DNA of 64,000 bases from Panonychus citri (GCF_014898815.1 NW_026515516.1:1054001-1118000), one strand, 5' to 3'; positions 49,870 to 63,916 are shown, counted from the stretch's first letter. The notes: generated by a model not told the origin, from the letters alone. Made by a program: numbers and translations.

Positions 49870-50258
49870 TTAAGATGAAAAAGGAGCAAAAAAGTTCCAA
49901 CATTTATATTCATACATATTCAAGATTAAGAATCATCGCTAGAAACAGAGAGACAGAGAAATGAATAATATTGTAATAGATGAAAACGCAATAAGTAATG
50001 AACATGAATGAGTATCGTAAATAAATAAATGATTATATTACTGCAGGATAAAAGTTCTGATAAGGGAAATGGGCTAAAGAAAGATGATAATAATAATGCA
50101 AATGATAATGTAAGCAAAAAAAATAGTTGAATGAATTGTCAACACAAATGATTTCTCATTAATATCAAACGCAATGTGAGTCTTTCATTGCTTACTGAGC
50201 TTCAATACTACATATCCATTCAATCATCTAATATTTGTATTAGAACATCATTTTCTTC

Positions 50259-50261
<3 letters not shown>

Positions 50262-50320
<59 letters not shown>
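50262..50320. repeat. Long (CT)n microsatellite
   Basis: Almost 60 bases of pure CT. The LSLSLS ORF across it is a repeat artefact. Confidence 0.9.
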
Positions 50321-50322
<2 letters not shown>

Positions 50323-53238
50323 CATCGTCTTATCTTTATCTCTATCTATTCATCCTTTTTCCTCCCTCACCTCTCAATTTCATTAACTCTCTCTCTCTCT
50401 CTCCATCATCAACAACACCTCATCATTGTCATTCTCCTTTTTTGAAAAATGCTATTCCATCAGATTAAAATTGCATTTGCTTGACTAAATAAAACACCAT
50501 CAATAAAGCATAAAAACTAAAACCTTATATGTGAATCTGTTAATCTCGAATCCTTTTCAATGTAATATTAGATATAAGATCTATAGCATTACCTTGTTGT
50601 TATCATTGGTGGTGCAAGTTACTATTTGAATTGTGAATCAAATGAGGTAAATCTTGTTGCTTTTGTTGTTGTATTATTATTTTACCTCTATCTGTGTGTT
50701 GGGATTGAAGATAATCAAGAGTTAATTTAAAAGGATGTTGAAAGTAATTGGTTTTTATCGAGGAAACTTAACCAATGAGTAAAAATTGAAAGATACATCA
50801 ACTTGTAAATAGCAAATAGGTGAGATAGTGGGTGGTGGAGGGGATAATCTGACAGCTGATTGTGAGTGTGATGTGTTTAAGAGAGAGAGAGAGAGAGAGA
50901 GAGAAATAGTAAGTGAGTAAGTGAGTGTGTGAGAGAGAGAGGAAACAATTGACAGTTACAATGATATTTAATTGGCTTCATCAGTTTGGCTCTTCAGGAA
51001 AAAGGAAAAGAGTGAAATCTTTGAAAACGGAAATTGTATTGAAGAGAGAAAGAAAAAATTTCTTCATGGAAAATCAAACTTTCACTTCTCTACTCAACTT
51101 TCCTTCCTTATCATCTTTTACATCAAAAGTTATCATCATCATCTTCATCACCACCACTATAGTAAAATAATGTCATCAAATTTTGAGAGAATAAATAGAA
51201 GAAAAAAAAATTCTCTTCTAAAGAAACTTTTTTTTTCCTCATGATTAACATTAATTCACCATTGAAATCAAATAATAATCAAACATCATGTCATCAAATT
51301 AATATATAAAATTTTCATTCTTGGGTTAATTGAAAAAGCTTAATCATTTAACAACGACAATCATAATCAGTAGCATCAATTGTGATGATTTAATCTTCTC
51401 TGATTTTTCCTTGAATATTCAGTCAAATTACATCAGTGTAAATCATAATTACAATTTATCCTGCGAATCATGAATCATGATAATTATGAATTGATGATGA
51501 AATCATGACATAAACACACACACACACTACATAAATACACATAAAGAGTATGAGTAAAAAAACCTAACGGTAAATGAAATAATAACTTTCAGCTTGAATT
51601 ATCATGATTATTATATTGTTATCCAGTTAATTGTACTCCATTAACGCTGATAGGCTTCATAATCATAACCATAATCATCATCATCTAAATTCAATGATAA
51701 TATTGCTTTTTTTTTCTTGCCTACTTTTGGCGTAACATTGATTGCAGTTTATTAACAATTTGATTGCAATTCATTTACAATCAAATTGAAAAGAGTTAAA
51801 GATGAACCAAAAAAAAAGTTAGCTCATCTAATTGTCCTTCAATTATTATCCCTTCAAGTTATATTTATATCTATGTGGTTATATCTCAATGATAAATTGT
51901 AATAACTTTCATGAGCAATTCCAGTAACTAATGATGGCAAAATTTTGATCAAAAATGCTACATGTACATTCATACTCGTTATACTTATAAATACATCAAA
52001 TTAACTAAGGTAAATGTTGTATATTACCAAGATACAACAAGAGATAACAAAAAAGTACATCACTGAATCGATTATTCAATTTTCCACCCTCATCTACTAT
52101 TACATCTTACCATCATTTCCCACCCTGGTCATCACTCTATGTACACATATTACTTATCCTCCGTGAGAGTGGGTGAGAGGAAAAAAAAAATGATTTCTAT
52201 CATTGTTATTACACTTAACATGGAGAAACCTGAGTTATTCAATTTAACCTTAGGTTTAGTTCAGATTATTTAATGTACTTTCTTGTCATCTCACCCACTT
52301 TTTTATCATCATTTTTATCATCATAATAATCATCATGTATTTTCATTCTAGTTATATATTTTTTTCCTCCTTCGCTACGTTTACCTCATCTATTACATGT
52401 TTATTAACTTTGATAGTTATATTAGTTTACCTCTTTTGCTTTATCTCTCTCTCTCTCTCTCTCTCACTGACTCACTCATTTTCTCACTCACTATGTGATA
52501 ATATACATGGTTAAGGTATTAAAGGTGATAAACATGATTGCAGGGTGAAAAATATTAGCTGGGAGTGGGAAAGTCTTATCATCTTTTCGTTTGTTTTTTT
52601 TTTGTTTTATTTTCTTTCTCTAGGTTATTATGTTTACAGGATCATTTCAATTATTTTCCTCCCACTATTTATCCACCACCACCATCAATCAGATTCCGAT
52701 GATTACCTGAAGTAAATGGATTATCATCTTAATCATCTTCAAAGTGGAATGATTGCATTTTAAATTCGATTGTTAAAATTTTCTCTTCCCTTACCGTTTA
52801 AATTGTTTTGAATCATGGCTCGAATTCTAGATTTATATCGATTAGAAAACGTTTTATTATCAGTGCTTGTCTTCTCAAGGTCACGTGAAAATATTCACGA
52901 TATTCATTCAAGGAATAGAAAACCACAATCAGAGTGCTTACCATGGTTATTATTATTATTATTTCTTTCAATATCTATTCTGTAAAAGGTTGGAAGAGGA
53001 AAATGATTATTAGATGCTCAAGATGTAACAATAGGCATAGAGATGATGAGAAAATGAATAAGATGATAATCGAAATGCAATTTTTCTTGGCCATTTTCTT
53101 TTACCTCATCTTATTCATCATCTTATATATATCATTACAATCGTAATCAATGCTACTGTTTTTTACTCCAAGCTACTTGATCTTCCAGGGAAAGTATATA
53201 CACTCATGTAATCAGACAAAATCCATCAATTTCTTCCT

Positions 53239-53272
<34 letters not shown>

Positions 53273-53588
53273 AATTTTCTCAGCCTTATAATCTTGCAGC
53301 AACAAAACATCAAGAAAATGGGATGAAAACATTAAATGGACTGAAGATCATCACCAAGAAATAATGTAACCTAAGGGTATATTCAGCTTACAGGGAACAT
53401 CATACAACTTAGAACCCAAGAAATTGTGATAATAAATGCAATCGTATCTCCAATTCTTTGGGCTCTAAGACTCCATCAAAAAGCGGATTAAAAAAAGGAA
53501 ATAATCAAATGACGAAAAAAAAGATCGACTTTTAATAATTGATATATAAAATCACCAAAACCTCTGCTGAAATAGCATACAAATAAAC

Positions 53589-53932
53589 TTAAACATAATT
53601 ATTATTACTATTATTATGATTTGTTAAAGGTGATATTATTAATGAGGTTGGTTGATGTATTGTTTTAACTTTTGGCAGTAAAAATGAGTGATGTCCAGTT
53701 ACTTCATTGCTATTACAAGCCCGGGAAATAAAGGCTGAAAGGCAGCTGGTCTCGGTGAGATCAGGTATATTTGGTGATGATTCCTTCTTATAACAATTGA
53801 CAATCAGGAAGAGACTAATAACAATTAAAATAATTAGAATTGGTAGATAGGCCACTTGAGTGTCTTCTTGATTATGATAAGGTCGATAAGTAATAAGTGA
53901 TGAATGATATCGATGATGACGAGGATGTGGTT
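53589..53932 (-). CDS. Possible last exon of a membrane-protein gene, unrecognised
   Basis: On the minus strand a long CT-rich tract ends in CAG-like CTAG at 53933-53936, a strong 3' splice site. The open frame that follows reads a His/Arg/Tyr-rich stretch (HPRHHRYHSSLITYRPYHNQ), then a 19-residue hydrophobic segment (YLPILIILIVISLFLIVNCY), then KKESS and a cytoplasmic-like tail ending at the stop. This suggests a single-pass protein whose upstream exons lie at higher coordinates. A candidate upstream exon near 54664-54774, with a good GTAAGA donor after TIQEQ, ends in a phase that does not match. No family is recognised, and chance is possible. Confidence 0.35.
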
Positions 53933-53936
53933 CTAG

Positions 53937-56900
53937 AGAGGGAAAAATAGAGAGCGAGAGAGAGCGAGAGAGATAAACATTAGTTGATCATTTCAAGTTT
54001 TGAAAGAATAGTTAATGTTTGGAACTTTTTTGATCGTCTTTTCATTGTTCGAAATTTAATATTTGGCAATATCTTCGAAGTGTCCGTTTCTTAGCATCAA
54101 TCTTAACAAGGGTAAAAAGTAACCAAGCCGATGGTCAATAATGTTGAACCAATCAATATCTCTGATAAATTAGTGTTGATAATATTTTCTACCATTATAT
54201 CATTATAATCAGAAATCAATATATAGTCTTGATCATCTGTAGAGTGATAATTATCTTAATAATTATCTTGCAAGTCGATGGATAAAACTCTTGGAACTTG
54301 AATGATGTTCTATCATATACATGTATATAGAATTTAAAGATTAGTCTAAATGTCTATCAAAAAAGTTGTACAATCATATCGAGAAAGTCGATTTAGAATA
54401 ATTGAAAAATGTTCTGAAATTTTAGATGCTGATAATTAACTGAATTAGACTTTGGGTTGCAATTGAAAGAGTCATTGAATCTCAAATTATAGATCATTTA
54501 GTCCAATTGCACTTGGTATTAATTGAAGCTCATAGAAAGCTCTAAGGTGTTTTATCGTAAGAAAATTTTGTCACATTATTTTATTCATTATAAACAAGGA
54601 TGGAATTGTCGTTAGCTTGTTAAGGTCGATGCTTGAAAATGGACACTTTTTGGATCTTACCTGTTCTTGTATTGTTTTTCTATCATGTTTCATGCAAATT
54701 TCTGACGGTGAAAAGGTAACATGATGATGCGTACGTTTTAGATGAGGAGAATGATGAGGAAAAATTATTATCATTATTATTACATGTATATGATGAGTGA
54801 TGCAGTTTTTATCATCTTCTTGGAGTTTAATCTGAGCCTGATTTTACCCTGAATGACTCTGATTATGCAAAGAATACAAGAGAGTTTGATTGCACTGAGA
54901 GAAAAAGAGAGGAAGATGATAATCTAATTATCGTATAAACGTTCAAAATGAGACAAAAACGAAAGCAAATATCTCGAACGATAATTGTAATTAAGAGCTG
55001 GCATGATTTAAATCATGTGACTACAACTACGTTCATATAAATTGAGTAATAATAGATGATGAAAGACTGATTAACTATTCAAATCTATTGAGCATGAATT
55101 CATTGAACAGAATGATTTGAATCAAATGAAACGTTTTGACTGAAGTAACTCAATGATCGAACTAATTACATGATCTAATATGTAATTATGACTATATCTT
55201 GAACTTGAATTAATCTGATTAACAGCATGATTCGATCTAATCGTGATAGAACTCTTGATCAAATAGATGGATAACATGCAAATCAAGAATGAATCGAAAT
55301 GTAACACTGTAATAGCTAATCGTTGAACTTAATTGATCTGATTAACCGGATGATTCTAATACATAGCTGAAAATGAAATTCATAAATGAACTCACGTTAT
55401 TACATAACCATTATGACCTTGAAATATGACAGAATAGCACTTGAACTTCCGTAGACTGGATATGGAATCTATCGGTCAAGTGATTTTCGAGTAATCGTGA
55501 AAAGAAAACAGCAAAGAGTAGCTGAATTTCCCTGTATAATATGTTCAACTTTCTGAATATTACATTATTATTATTCATAAAAAGACAAGTTAAATTTTGG
55601 AAACAAAACTTATTTTTACACAGCTAATGGTCATCTAGAGGTCAATTTACAGTCTCAAATTAATACCGGGTGCCGGTAAGCCACAAATAATTGTTTAGTC
55701 AACGTCACTTAATTTACTCGGATTTTTTGGCGACAGTTAATTGATTTACTCTTAATTACGAAAAATTAAGCGGATGAGTTTTAGTTATCCTACCTTTCAT
55801 TTGGAAATTCAGGTAAAAAATTACTATTCATAAGTTACAAATAATAAATATAAAGGTAAGAGAGCAAAGAATAAAGTTCAATAAGAAACAGTAAGAAAAC
55901 TTTATGACAACAATTTGATATTAAAGCGAAATATTATTAATGGAATCAGAATGATTGGATGTTGTTTCTAAAAATGTGATCAGATTAGTTGTGGAGAAAA
56001 GAGAATGAGAAAATATTATTTCAAGGGATAGATTTCCATTGCAAAAATAATCTGAGCATCATCCGATCCAGTGAATTCAATCAACCTGATGAAATCTGAA
56101 TAAGAAACTGAGGTTTCCTGACAGATCAATTCATCAACCAGCATAGAAAATAAATGCAAATATCCACATACATTATTAGAGAAAGAAATCAAAATGACAG
56201 AATGAGAGAACGGAAAAACTCCTGTTTCTCTATCTCTCTAAACTATCATGATGAGTGTGGTAAATGTGATGGTGGTCAATGTGAGATAACTGATAATTAG
56301 GTGAGAATTTCATTAGAAGCAAAAAAAAAGAGAAAGAGAAAAGTTCATTTTAGAGAAAATGAATTTTCATTCAGCCATGGAGGGAAAAAAGTTCTCAATT
56401 TGTCTCCTATTAGGATTATGACATTGATTTACTTGTTTCAACTCTTTCCATTCACTTCAAAAAGTTTGACAAATTATCTTCCATTCATTTTCCATCCTCA
56501 TCATATTCTGAATGATGTCTTATCAAGAATTGCTTATCATCTCATTTCAATGTTTCAACTTTCACTTCATCCCAATATACTGGAAATTATATTCCTAGTT
56601 CACAAATCATGTATTTCACCTTTAGGTTAATTTATTACCATGAACCTTTTTTTTCATGATAAAATAGCATATCAGAACCACCATCATCACTACCAACAGC
56701 AACAACAACAACAAGATATCAACAGTCAAACGTTGATTCACCTGATTCATCACCAATTAATGAATGTACATCCTCATCTTTCATTATATTTCCATCATAT
56801 TCAACTGAATGAACTACATTGACTTAGTTGTTTCCATCATCTCTTCATCCTCATCCTTTTACTTTTACTTTTTTTACCCTCATCTATTTTTTTCCTGCTT

Positions 56901-57508
56901 CTTTACACACAAAATCACTCAAGCCTAACAAAGCTAATTTAATGTAACATTTACAATGTTCATCTCATTCCTCAGCTTCACCATGATATCATGATGATCA
57001 CCATCATTATCATCATATTATACTTTGTTTTCTTCAATGAAGTTGCTTGAGTTCACTTAGTTTTCTCTTCTTTATCTTATTCCACATCCTCATCACTAAA
57101 TTTACTCTCTCTCTCTCTCTCTCTCTCTCTCTAATTCTGTCTCGAAATCAACAGCAAACAAACTAACAAAGAATCGAAAAGTTTATCACAGCAATAATGT
57201 AATATGGTGAAAAAAAAACTATCTCTGAATCTCAATATAAAAAGGAAAATTCCCAACTGGGAGTCTTTTCTATCCTGAAAATCATTGAGGAAACTTTGGT
57301 GAACAATTGAGTGAGAATGAAATAGTGAGAGAGACAAAATAAAAGTAATAATAAAATATCACAAAACTAGAAAAACGATTTGGCCAATACTTTATTTCGA
57401 AGAAATTTTTCTTTCTCTCTTCGCATTTATTTGTTATCATGGAATAGAAATCAACTAGTAAAAATCTGATTCAGAGCTTTTCCCAAAGAGCTATTGGTTT
57501 TATGCTAA
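53937..57508. other. Gene-free stretch
   Basis: No gene is supported apart from the weak exon candidate near 54664-54774. A CT run lies at 57105-57131, and TGGTCA/AGGTCA words occur at 55628-55644. ORFs at 56301-56822 are low-complexity. Confidence 0.45.
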
Positions 57509-57510
57509 TA

Positions 57511-58781
57511 CAGCCAAGGGAAATGAGTTTGACGGTAAATTTATATCAATCGCGCAGGTAAACCCAAGGGACATGATAACAATTAGAGTTAAGATAACAA
57601 TTAAATTGATTAAATCACACATGTAATTGTTTTGAATTAATGCTAGTAATTCAATTGTTCATTATGCCTCGTGCTTATAGTTCATCGGTCAGGAATCAGG
57701 CCATTTATTTGTTTAATCATCATCATACTAACTGTGACATTTCTCAACAATTAAATATTAGTCTTCAACTGTAGAAAGATGGAGAAAAAGATACAGACAA
57801 AGAGGTAACATCGACCATGATTATGCTCATTGTAAATCAACAAGTGTCTTGATGAAGATGATAAATTGAAAATTCTATTAAAATATCATGAAGATCCTTT
57901 GTTCCTACTACAACAATCAAAAGAATTAGATTTTGTGTGTCACCCAAAACAATCAACAACTTTTATGAAAAAGAAGGAATCAGTTCTTATCATGCAGCGA
58001 CTAAACCTAAGCTTCTTTATGGAAACAGAATGAATAGAGTAACATGGGCTATGAACTATCGAGATATTGATTGGAAAAAATGTATTTTTGTCGATGAATG
58101 TTGTGTATCTTCAGAAAAGGATGGAATAAGAATTGTGAAAAGAACCAAAGGAGAAAGATACAATCCAAAATTTGTCAACTATTCTGACCATTGCCATCGA
58201 CAAGTAGTATCAGTTTGGGCGGCGATTACATATCACGGATTAGGACCGATTGTTTTCTCGATTCGAGACTAAATTCATCATCTTATCATGAAATCATTTC
58301 GACTTATGGACTTGAATTAATTGAAAATCGTTTTGGATCATCTCTTTGCTATTGGGTCATGATAACTGTCCACCATAAAGCTCGTATCATTCTAGAATTT
58401 TTCAATTGGTTCAATAGTCCGAATTCACCTCATCGTGTTAATTGTCAAATGTTAAATTTATCCCTATTCACCTGATTTGAATCTCATTGAAAATGTCTGG
58501 GGTATGATGAAATCTGATTTTCTCAATTGTAATTATTTAGCTGAAACAAGAGATGAGATGAAGAATATGATAGTTAATTGTGGTCAGAAAAACAATTAGA
58601 CCTGAATTTTGTAAATCTCTTTACGAATCAATGTCAGAAAGAATTGAAAATGTAATTACTAATGATGGTTACCCTTTGAAATACTGAATTAGTTTTATCT
58701 CAACTTTAATTGTTATCATGTCCCTTGGGTTTACCTGCGCAATTGATATAAATTTACCGTCAAACTCATTTCCCTTGGCTG
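57511..58781 (+). mobile_element. Tc1/mariner-family element with broken transposase (1271 bp)
   Basis: Long terminal inverted repeats of about 88 bp start CAGCCAAGGGAAATGAGTTT and differ at only a few positions between ends. TA flanks both sides (57509-57510 and 58782-58783). The size is typical of a full-length Tc1-like element. Inside is one plus-strand transposase, broken by frameshifts: ATG at 57664 with a helix-turn-helix start (NCDISQQLNIS), a frame change near 57764 (TVERWRKRYRQRG follows), an open block 57937-58272 with the first catalytic Asp region (CIFVDEC) and VVSVWAAITYHGLGPIVF, and the C-terminal SPDLNLIENVWGMMK near 58470-58510 in other frames. Similar ends but a damaged gene imply a fairly recent, non-autonomous insertion. 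Confidence 0.87.
57664..58683 (+). pseudogene. Tc1-like transposase, frameshifted
   Basis: At least four frame breaks (near 57764, 57850-57930, 58270 and 58360-58470) separate recognisable parts of a DDE transposase. The second catalytic region (NCPPHKAR-like) is read out of frame, so no full catalytic triad can be made from this copy. The spacing from the second acidic residue to the IENVWG Glu looks close to 41 residues, but indels make this uncertain. Confidence 0.8.
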
Positions 58782-59534
58782 TATATTATGAGTAAACAAT
58801 TGAAAAGATTTATTCAATTTTGTATCATCATTTTGTTTGGAAAGTTTTTTTTTCAATCATAATTCATGGAGAAGAAAAAATTGCAAAATAAGCAGCAATT
58901 GAAATTCAGGAAATGGAGATAGAGGGAGAAAATTGTAGTAATAATCAACTTGGATAATATGAAAAAAAAGTAATTAGGAAAAGTAAAGTTACTAATTAAT
59001 TTGATGGTTCGTGTATTCATCTTATGAAACATGATGAGTTCATGAAATGAAATTATCTGCTCATGAAAGATAAGCAATTCTGAATGAATTGAATAGTGAA
59101 ACCATTGTAATGATAATAATAATTTTCAATTATCATCAAAAAAAATACATAACAGGCTATGTTAAGGTAATGATGTAACAAAAAAGTTCAATGTAAATTG
59201 TGAGACTTGGATAAACATGAGAAGTAAAAAATAGCAGGAGAAGAAAAAAGTTTCAAGAAATATCATCATGCTGTCATCATAATCGACAGTCTCTCTCTCT
59301 CTCTCTCTCTCTTCCATTCGAGTGGAATCTTGAGATAATCTATATGTACACTAATTGGAGAAATAAAAGAAAACAAAATTGGTTCAGTAAAAGGTCACAA
59401 ACTTTATGATAGTTTCGGTTGAAAGAAAAAGGAAAAAAAATAAAATTGAATGATAACTCTCACCATAAATATATCTAAAAGTACCTGAGGCTATTTTTAC
59501 CTGGGAATAGAAATTTCAACATAACAACTATACA

Positions 59535-59730
59535 CAACCATCCAAATTGAATTTGGAACAAAAAATTATATCATTCGTCCGCAGAGAGAAATCAAATTGT
59601 GATTATATCTTATTGAAAACCAATTGTTTCATGGGTAAAATTTCATCACACCAATTGTTAGATAAATAGTCTAATTGATTGTATGTGTAAATGATTTTAT
59701 TTTGTGTTCCAAACTCAGTTTGGATGGCTG
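59535..59730. mobile_element. ~196-bp MITE related to the ING3-intron copy
   Basis: The left end CAACCATCCAAATTGAATTT and the reverse complement of the right end, CAGCCATCCAAACTGAGTTT, form ~38-bp inverted repeats with several mismatches, both followed by GGAACA. Size and end sequence match the 28402-28590 MITE. The flanking TA duplication is not clear, so this is an older copy. Confidence 0.8.
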
Positions 59731-62700
59731 AATATTACCTGTAATGTTTGATAACAAATTCAGGTAGAAAGAGAAATACAAAGAAAGATAAAAATAATAC
59801 AAGACATGATTCGTTTCGATTTGCTATTTCAAAACTGATGAAGATGATGATAGGATGATGAGGGATTAAGAGTGAAATGATGAGGGTTAAGGAGAGTAAC
59901 GAATTGCTTTTCAAATGAATCTACTCACATTGATTGAAATTGTGGTTGGGTGAAAATATTATTAATAAAAGATTGATATTTAACCCAGTAAATCCTAATC
60001 CGATTTGTGCTGCTTCAGTTTTATCTTCATTTTCATCCCTCATCCTCATCTTTTTTTTTCTTCCTTCTTTTCTCTCACTCTCATCTTCAAATTATTGTTC
60101 CTTCTCTCTTTCTCTCCCTTTCTCTCTCTCCTTTTCTGATTCCTGAGAGTTCTGAAGATAACATGATAATATAGTTTGAGGTTTACAACCATGTTCGTAA
60201 AGGTAATGAAGTGTAAGCTTGAGAAATAGAAATATATATAAATGATGAAGATAAAAAGTCATCTCTTTATTATTTCATCTTCATCTTCATCATCTAATGA
60301 CTTTTCATCACTCGAATCTGTTTATTATTGTTACACCGTTTGACCTAATTAAGTTTGACCTTCATAAGCTTACAGGGAATTATATATCAAGTCTCAACAT
60401 TTAACCTCTTACAGGGAAGATGAACTTTGAAAGTCGATGAGAAAAGTTTAGTTATCTGATTCAGCAACATTATTTTTACTCTTTTTTTATCCTGAAAATT
60501 GATTCTACCTTTGAAATGGTATCAAATCAAATGCATAGAGAACATGATCTGTACTTTTTTTTTCTCTTCCACCAAAAGGAAGAAATTAAATTAATCAGAT
60601 TCTTTCATCATTGACTTTATCGATTATATCATGATAAGGTTTCAATGTGGTTCTTTTTTCATAGGGTAATCTTCATGACAAAATAATCAATCAATAACAT
60701 GCGTATTGAATGGATGGGCTGACCGATTGGTGTAAAAAAGTTCATGGAAAACTTTTCCCAATTCAATTTGAATATTTCTCTGTCTATGATAGCCAATGAT
60801 GAGAAAGTCTGGAAACTTTTCAACCAAATTCTCATGAAATTTGAAATGTTATAAATTTCATATTGAAATTTTATATTCTTACGACAAATAAAAAATCGTA
60901 TTATTCAAATTCAGATCAGAAAATTGGAAGATAAATTTTCATATCCAAGAGAAAACATAGAGATGGACCGAAAGAGCTAATATCTTTTCAGAAAGTTCTC
61001 TGATTTTATCGAAGTTATCATTTTTCGAATCAGCTGATTTCTTAATTTTGTCGATAATTTTATAGCAAAGCTAATAGATGACAGAAAAAAATTCGAATTT
61101 TTTAAATTTTCAAATTATTAGAATTTTAGACAAAAAAAAGTTGCCAAACTTTATCCCCACAGGTTAATATACAAAATGTATTTCTGATTCCTGAATAATT
61201 CAATTGGTAATATTATTATTTATTTCTGGTACATGATCAGATTATACATGTATATTGGTGTATATATTATATGTATGAAAGAAATATTCTTATAACAAAA
61301 GGAAAAGAGCATCTTCATCTTGAGATTATTCATCATGTGAATATATTGATGATAAATGAGGAAGATAAACCAGAAGTCAATATTGAAACAATAATAATGA
61401 TCGAGATAAACTGATTCTCAGATTCAGGGACCAGAATTGATTTCTGGCCAACGAGATAATTACTATCAACTCTAGAATCTAATAAAGTGATATTAGTGTT
61501 TCAGAAAGCACTTAATCATAATTACCATGGAAAATAAAAGTTTAATATTAATAATAGTTTACTTGCAATCGATTTAATATTTGCTTAATTAACAATCATC
61601 AAATTGTACTCATTTCATGTAATAGATTAATGAAAAATGAGAAAAAGTGAAAACTTTTTTTAATCAAATTACTAACTAATCAAAAAGCGAAAGCAAAAAG
61701 AGACAGAGGAAGAAAACAAAGTGGAAATTAAATTTAATCAACAAACTGATCAACACAATTTAATCTAATTAGTACTTTGATAAGGAGCGAAAACCATTTC
61801 ACCATCTCCAATAATAAGTAATGATGATTGTAAATGAATGGTAATCATATTCATCTCAACATCTTCAACCTCATGGTCTTAACAATAATCCAAATGAAAA
61901 TGTAGGTTAAAAGACAAGGTTGGATTTCCAAAATTCATTACATCACATTGATTTTGTATATCGATCATATTTAATAACATATATTAACTTAGGACCTCCT
62001 CCCAGTTTTGTCTTTGATAATGTTAATGATGATGACGAAGATGATGATGATAATGTTTGGGTAATATTTAGCCCTCAATACAAGGCTACACAACAATGAA
62101 AAGAGAGAGAGAGAGAGATTAGACAACATTGAGATACTATTATTATCATTAGTGACTAAAGTAAAACAATCTCAATCAATCGATTGCATATAATATATTA
62201 TATGCACTCTCATTTTTATATATCTGTCTACATCTTTTCGCTTTTCTATCATCAATGTAGTAGACTGGAAATGATGATGATCACTATGGAAGACTATGAT
62301 GATGATAATAATAATAATAGTGTTGGAATCACTCCCTGCATGGTTATCAGATACACACACACACATATTGAACTCTAATCAGATGAAGAAAGTTTTCTTG
62401 GACTCTTGAGTATGTATCTTTCTTTATACTGGATACTTAATATAACGGTAGATTATTAGATAGAGAGGGAGAGGGAGTGAGAGCGAGAGGGAATTCTGAT
62501 AATTCCAGATATATGCTATAAACATTGTAAGAGAAAAAAAAAGAAGAAAAATGAAAAAGAAGGCGATACAACGAAAAAAAAGATGTTCGAGAATCTTTTT
62601 TTTCCTTCATCTTATCTTTCCGTTGTTTCTTTTATCTTCATCACTATCGTTGGAGTGATAATTCAATGGAGAAAAAATCTTTAAATGTATATCGAGGTTG

Positions 62701-63884
62701 AGCTTTTCTCTTCTCTTATATTGATAACATTGTTGTTGATAATAATGATATCAATAGAATGATAAAGGGAAATGATTATAACCATGGAGTAAATATTAGA
62801 AAGAAAATAATAAAAACTGAGAGTTGTTTTCTCCTCAACAAAAAGAGAGATGAGAATGATTCTTATGGTGAATCTTTTTTCTCCCAAGGCGTTTTACCAA
62901 AGTGTTTATCAAAAGTTCTCACAAGTTATTTAATTATCATTATCTCTTTTCTTTGTTTAGTATATTCTCTCCATTTTTCTGTATCATGCTAGAGAAATTA
63001 TCATCTTTCATGCTGGAACAATTTACTATTTCATATTTTATATTATCTTTTTCGTGTTGAGAAAGTAAAAAACTTTTACTTCTTGTTGTTGATTGTTTAT
63101 TTCAATTTTCTCAGAATCAAAAGTATATCGAGTTGATTATCATGATAACTCTCATAATAGGTAAACAAAAATTGTAATCTCATGGTGATGAATAATGTAT
63201 TATTATTATTATTATTATTATCATGATATTTGAAAGAGTATCCTGAAATTATAAACAAGTATGATAGATGTATAAAATACTTTTAAATGAGTTGTTGTAA
63301 TGGAAACATTTCCATGGTCCCTCCTTCATGATGGATTCATGGTGAAAATCAACTCAGATAATAATAGTAATTATCATTATCATCATTGTCGTTATTATTC
63401 AAAGTTGATTGCGTGATAAATAAGATATAGTTGAGATAATCATATTATATTGAAATATTTTTTTCCACCTTTCCATCCTCATCTCTCTCTCTCTCTCTCT
63501 CTCATATCCTTCACCAACCACCATCATCATTATCATCAACTTACTCCATCCCTTTACTTTCATAATATTAATAATAATAAATATATATACACATATAATA
63601 ACCTATCAGAATATATAATTAGTATCATTATTATCATTCGGAATAAGCATTTTCTTTGTCAGAATTTTCTCCATCGTTTTAGCTTAATCAGCATTCTAAT
63701 ATCTATCTTTCATTCCTTATAACATTCAGCTTATTAATTTTTAAAGGAAAGAAACAGAAACTTATTCAGATTTAAATTTATGTAAATTATCCTCTCATGA
63801 AATCTTCTCTCAAACTGAATTCAATGTCTCTTATTCTAGCCCATATTCATCATAATTTTCAAGAGGGATAGGAAGAGAATAAGT

Positions 63885-63916
<32 letters not shown>

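Larger units (their letters stand above)
43641..53588. other. Gene-free, microsatellite-rich stretch
   Basis: No supported gene. Prominent repeats: (CT)n 44603-44631, GAA/GAT 45721-45756, GATGAT 45999-46019, (GA)n 47934-47978, AAG/GA compound 49784-49866, (CT)n 50262-50320, (GA)n 50881-50904, (CT)n 52444-52466 and (CT)n 53241-53268. The ORFs overlapping them are repeat translations. Confidence 0.5.

Noticed and set aside
50176..50445. Ser/Leu repeat ORF and similar ORFs at 36183, 41000, 47820 and 49692
   Set aside because: These are translations of CT/GA microsatellites with no exon features.
54571..54774. Minus-strand ORF with a GTAAGA donor, as upstream exon of the 53.6-kb gene
   Set aside because: Its phase at the donor does not match the acceptor at 53932, and its residues are low-information.
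55628..55644. TGGTCA-TCTAG-AGGTCA, a DR5-like nuclear receptor site
   Set aside because: A single occurrence with a degenerate half-site and no nearby gene, so too weak to list.
56301..56630. 109-aa plus-strand ORF
   Set aside because: Phe/His/Ile-rich composition like the surrounding TCA-rich DNA; no family, splice or promoter evidence.
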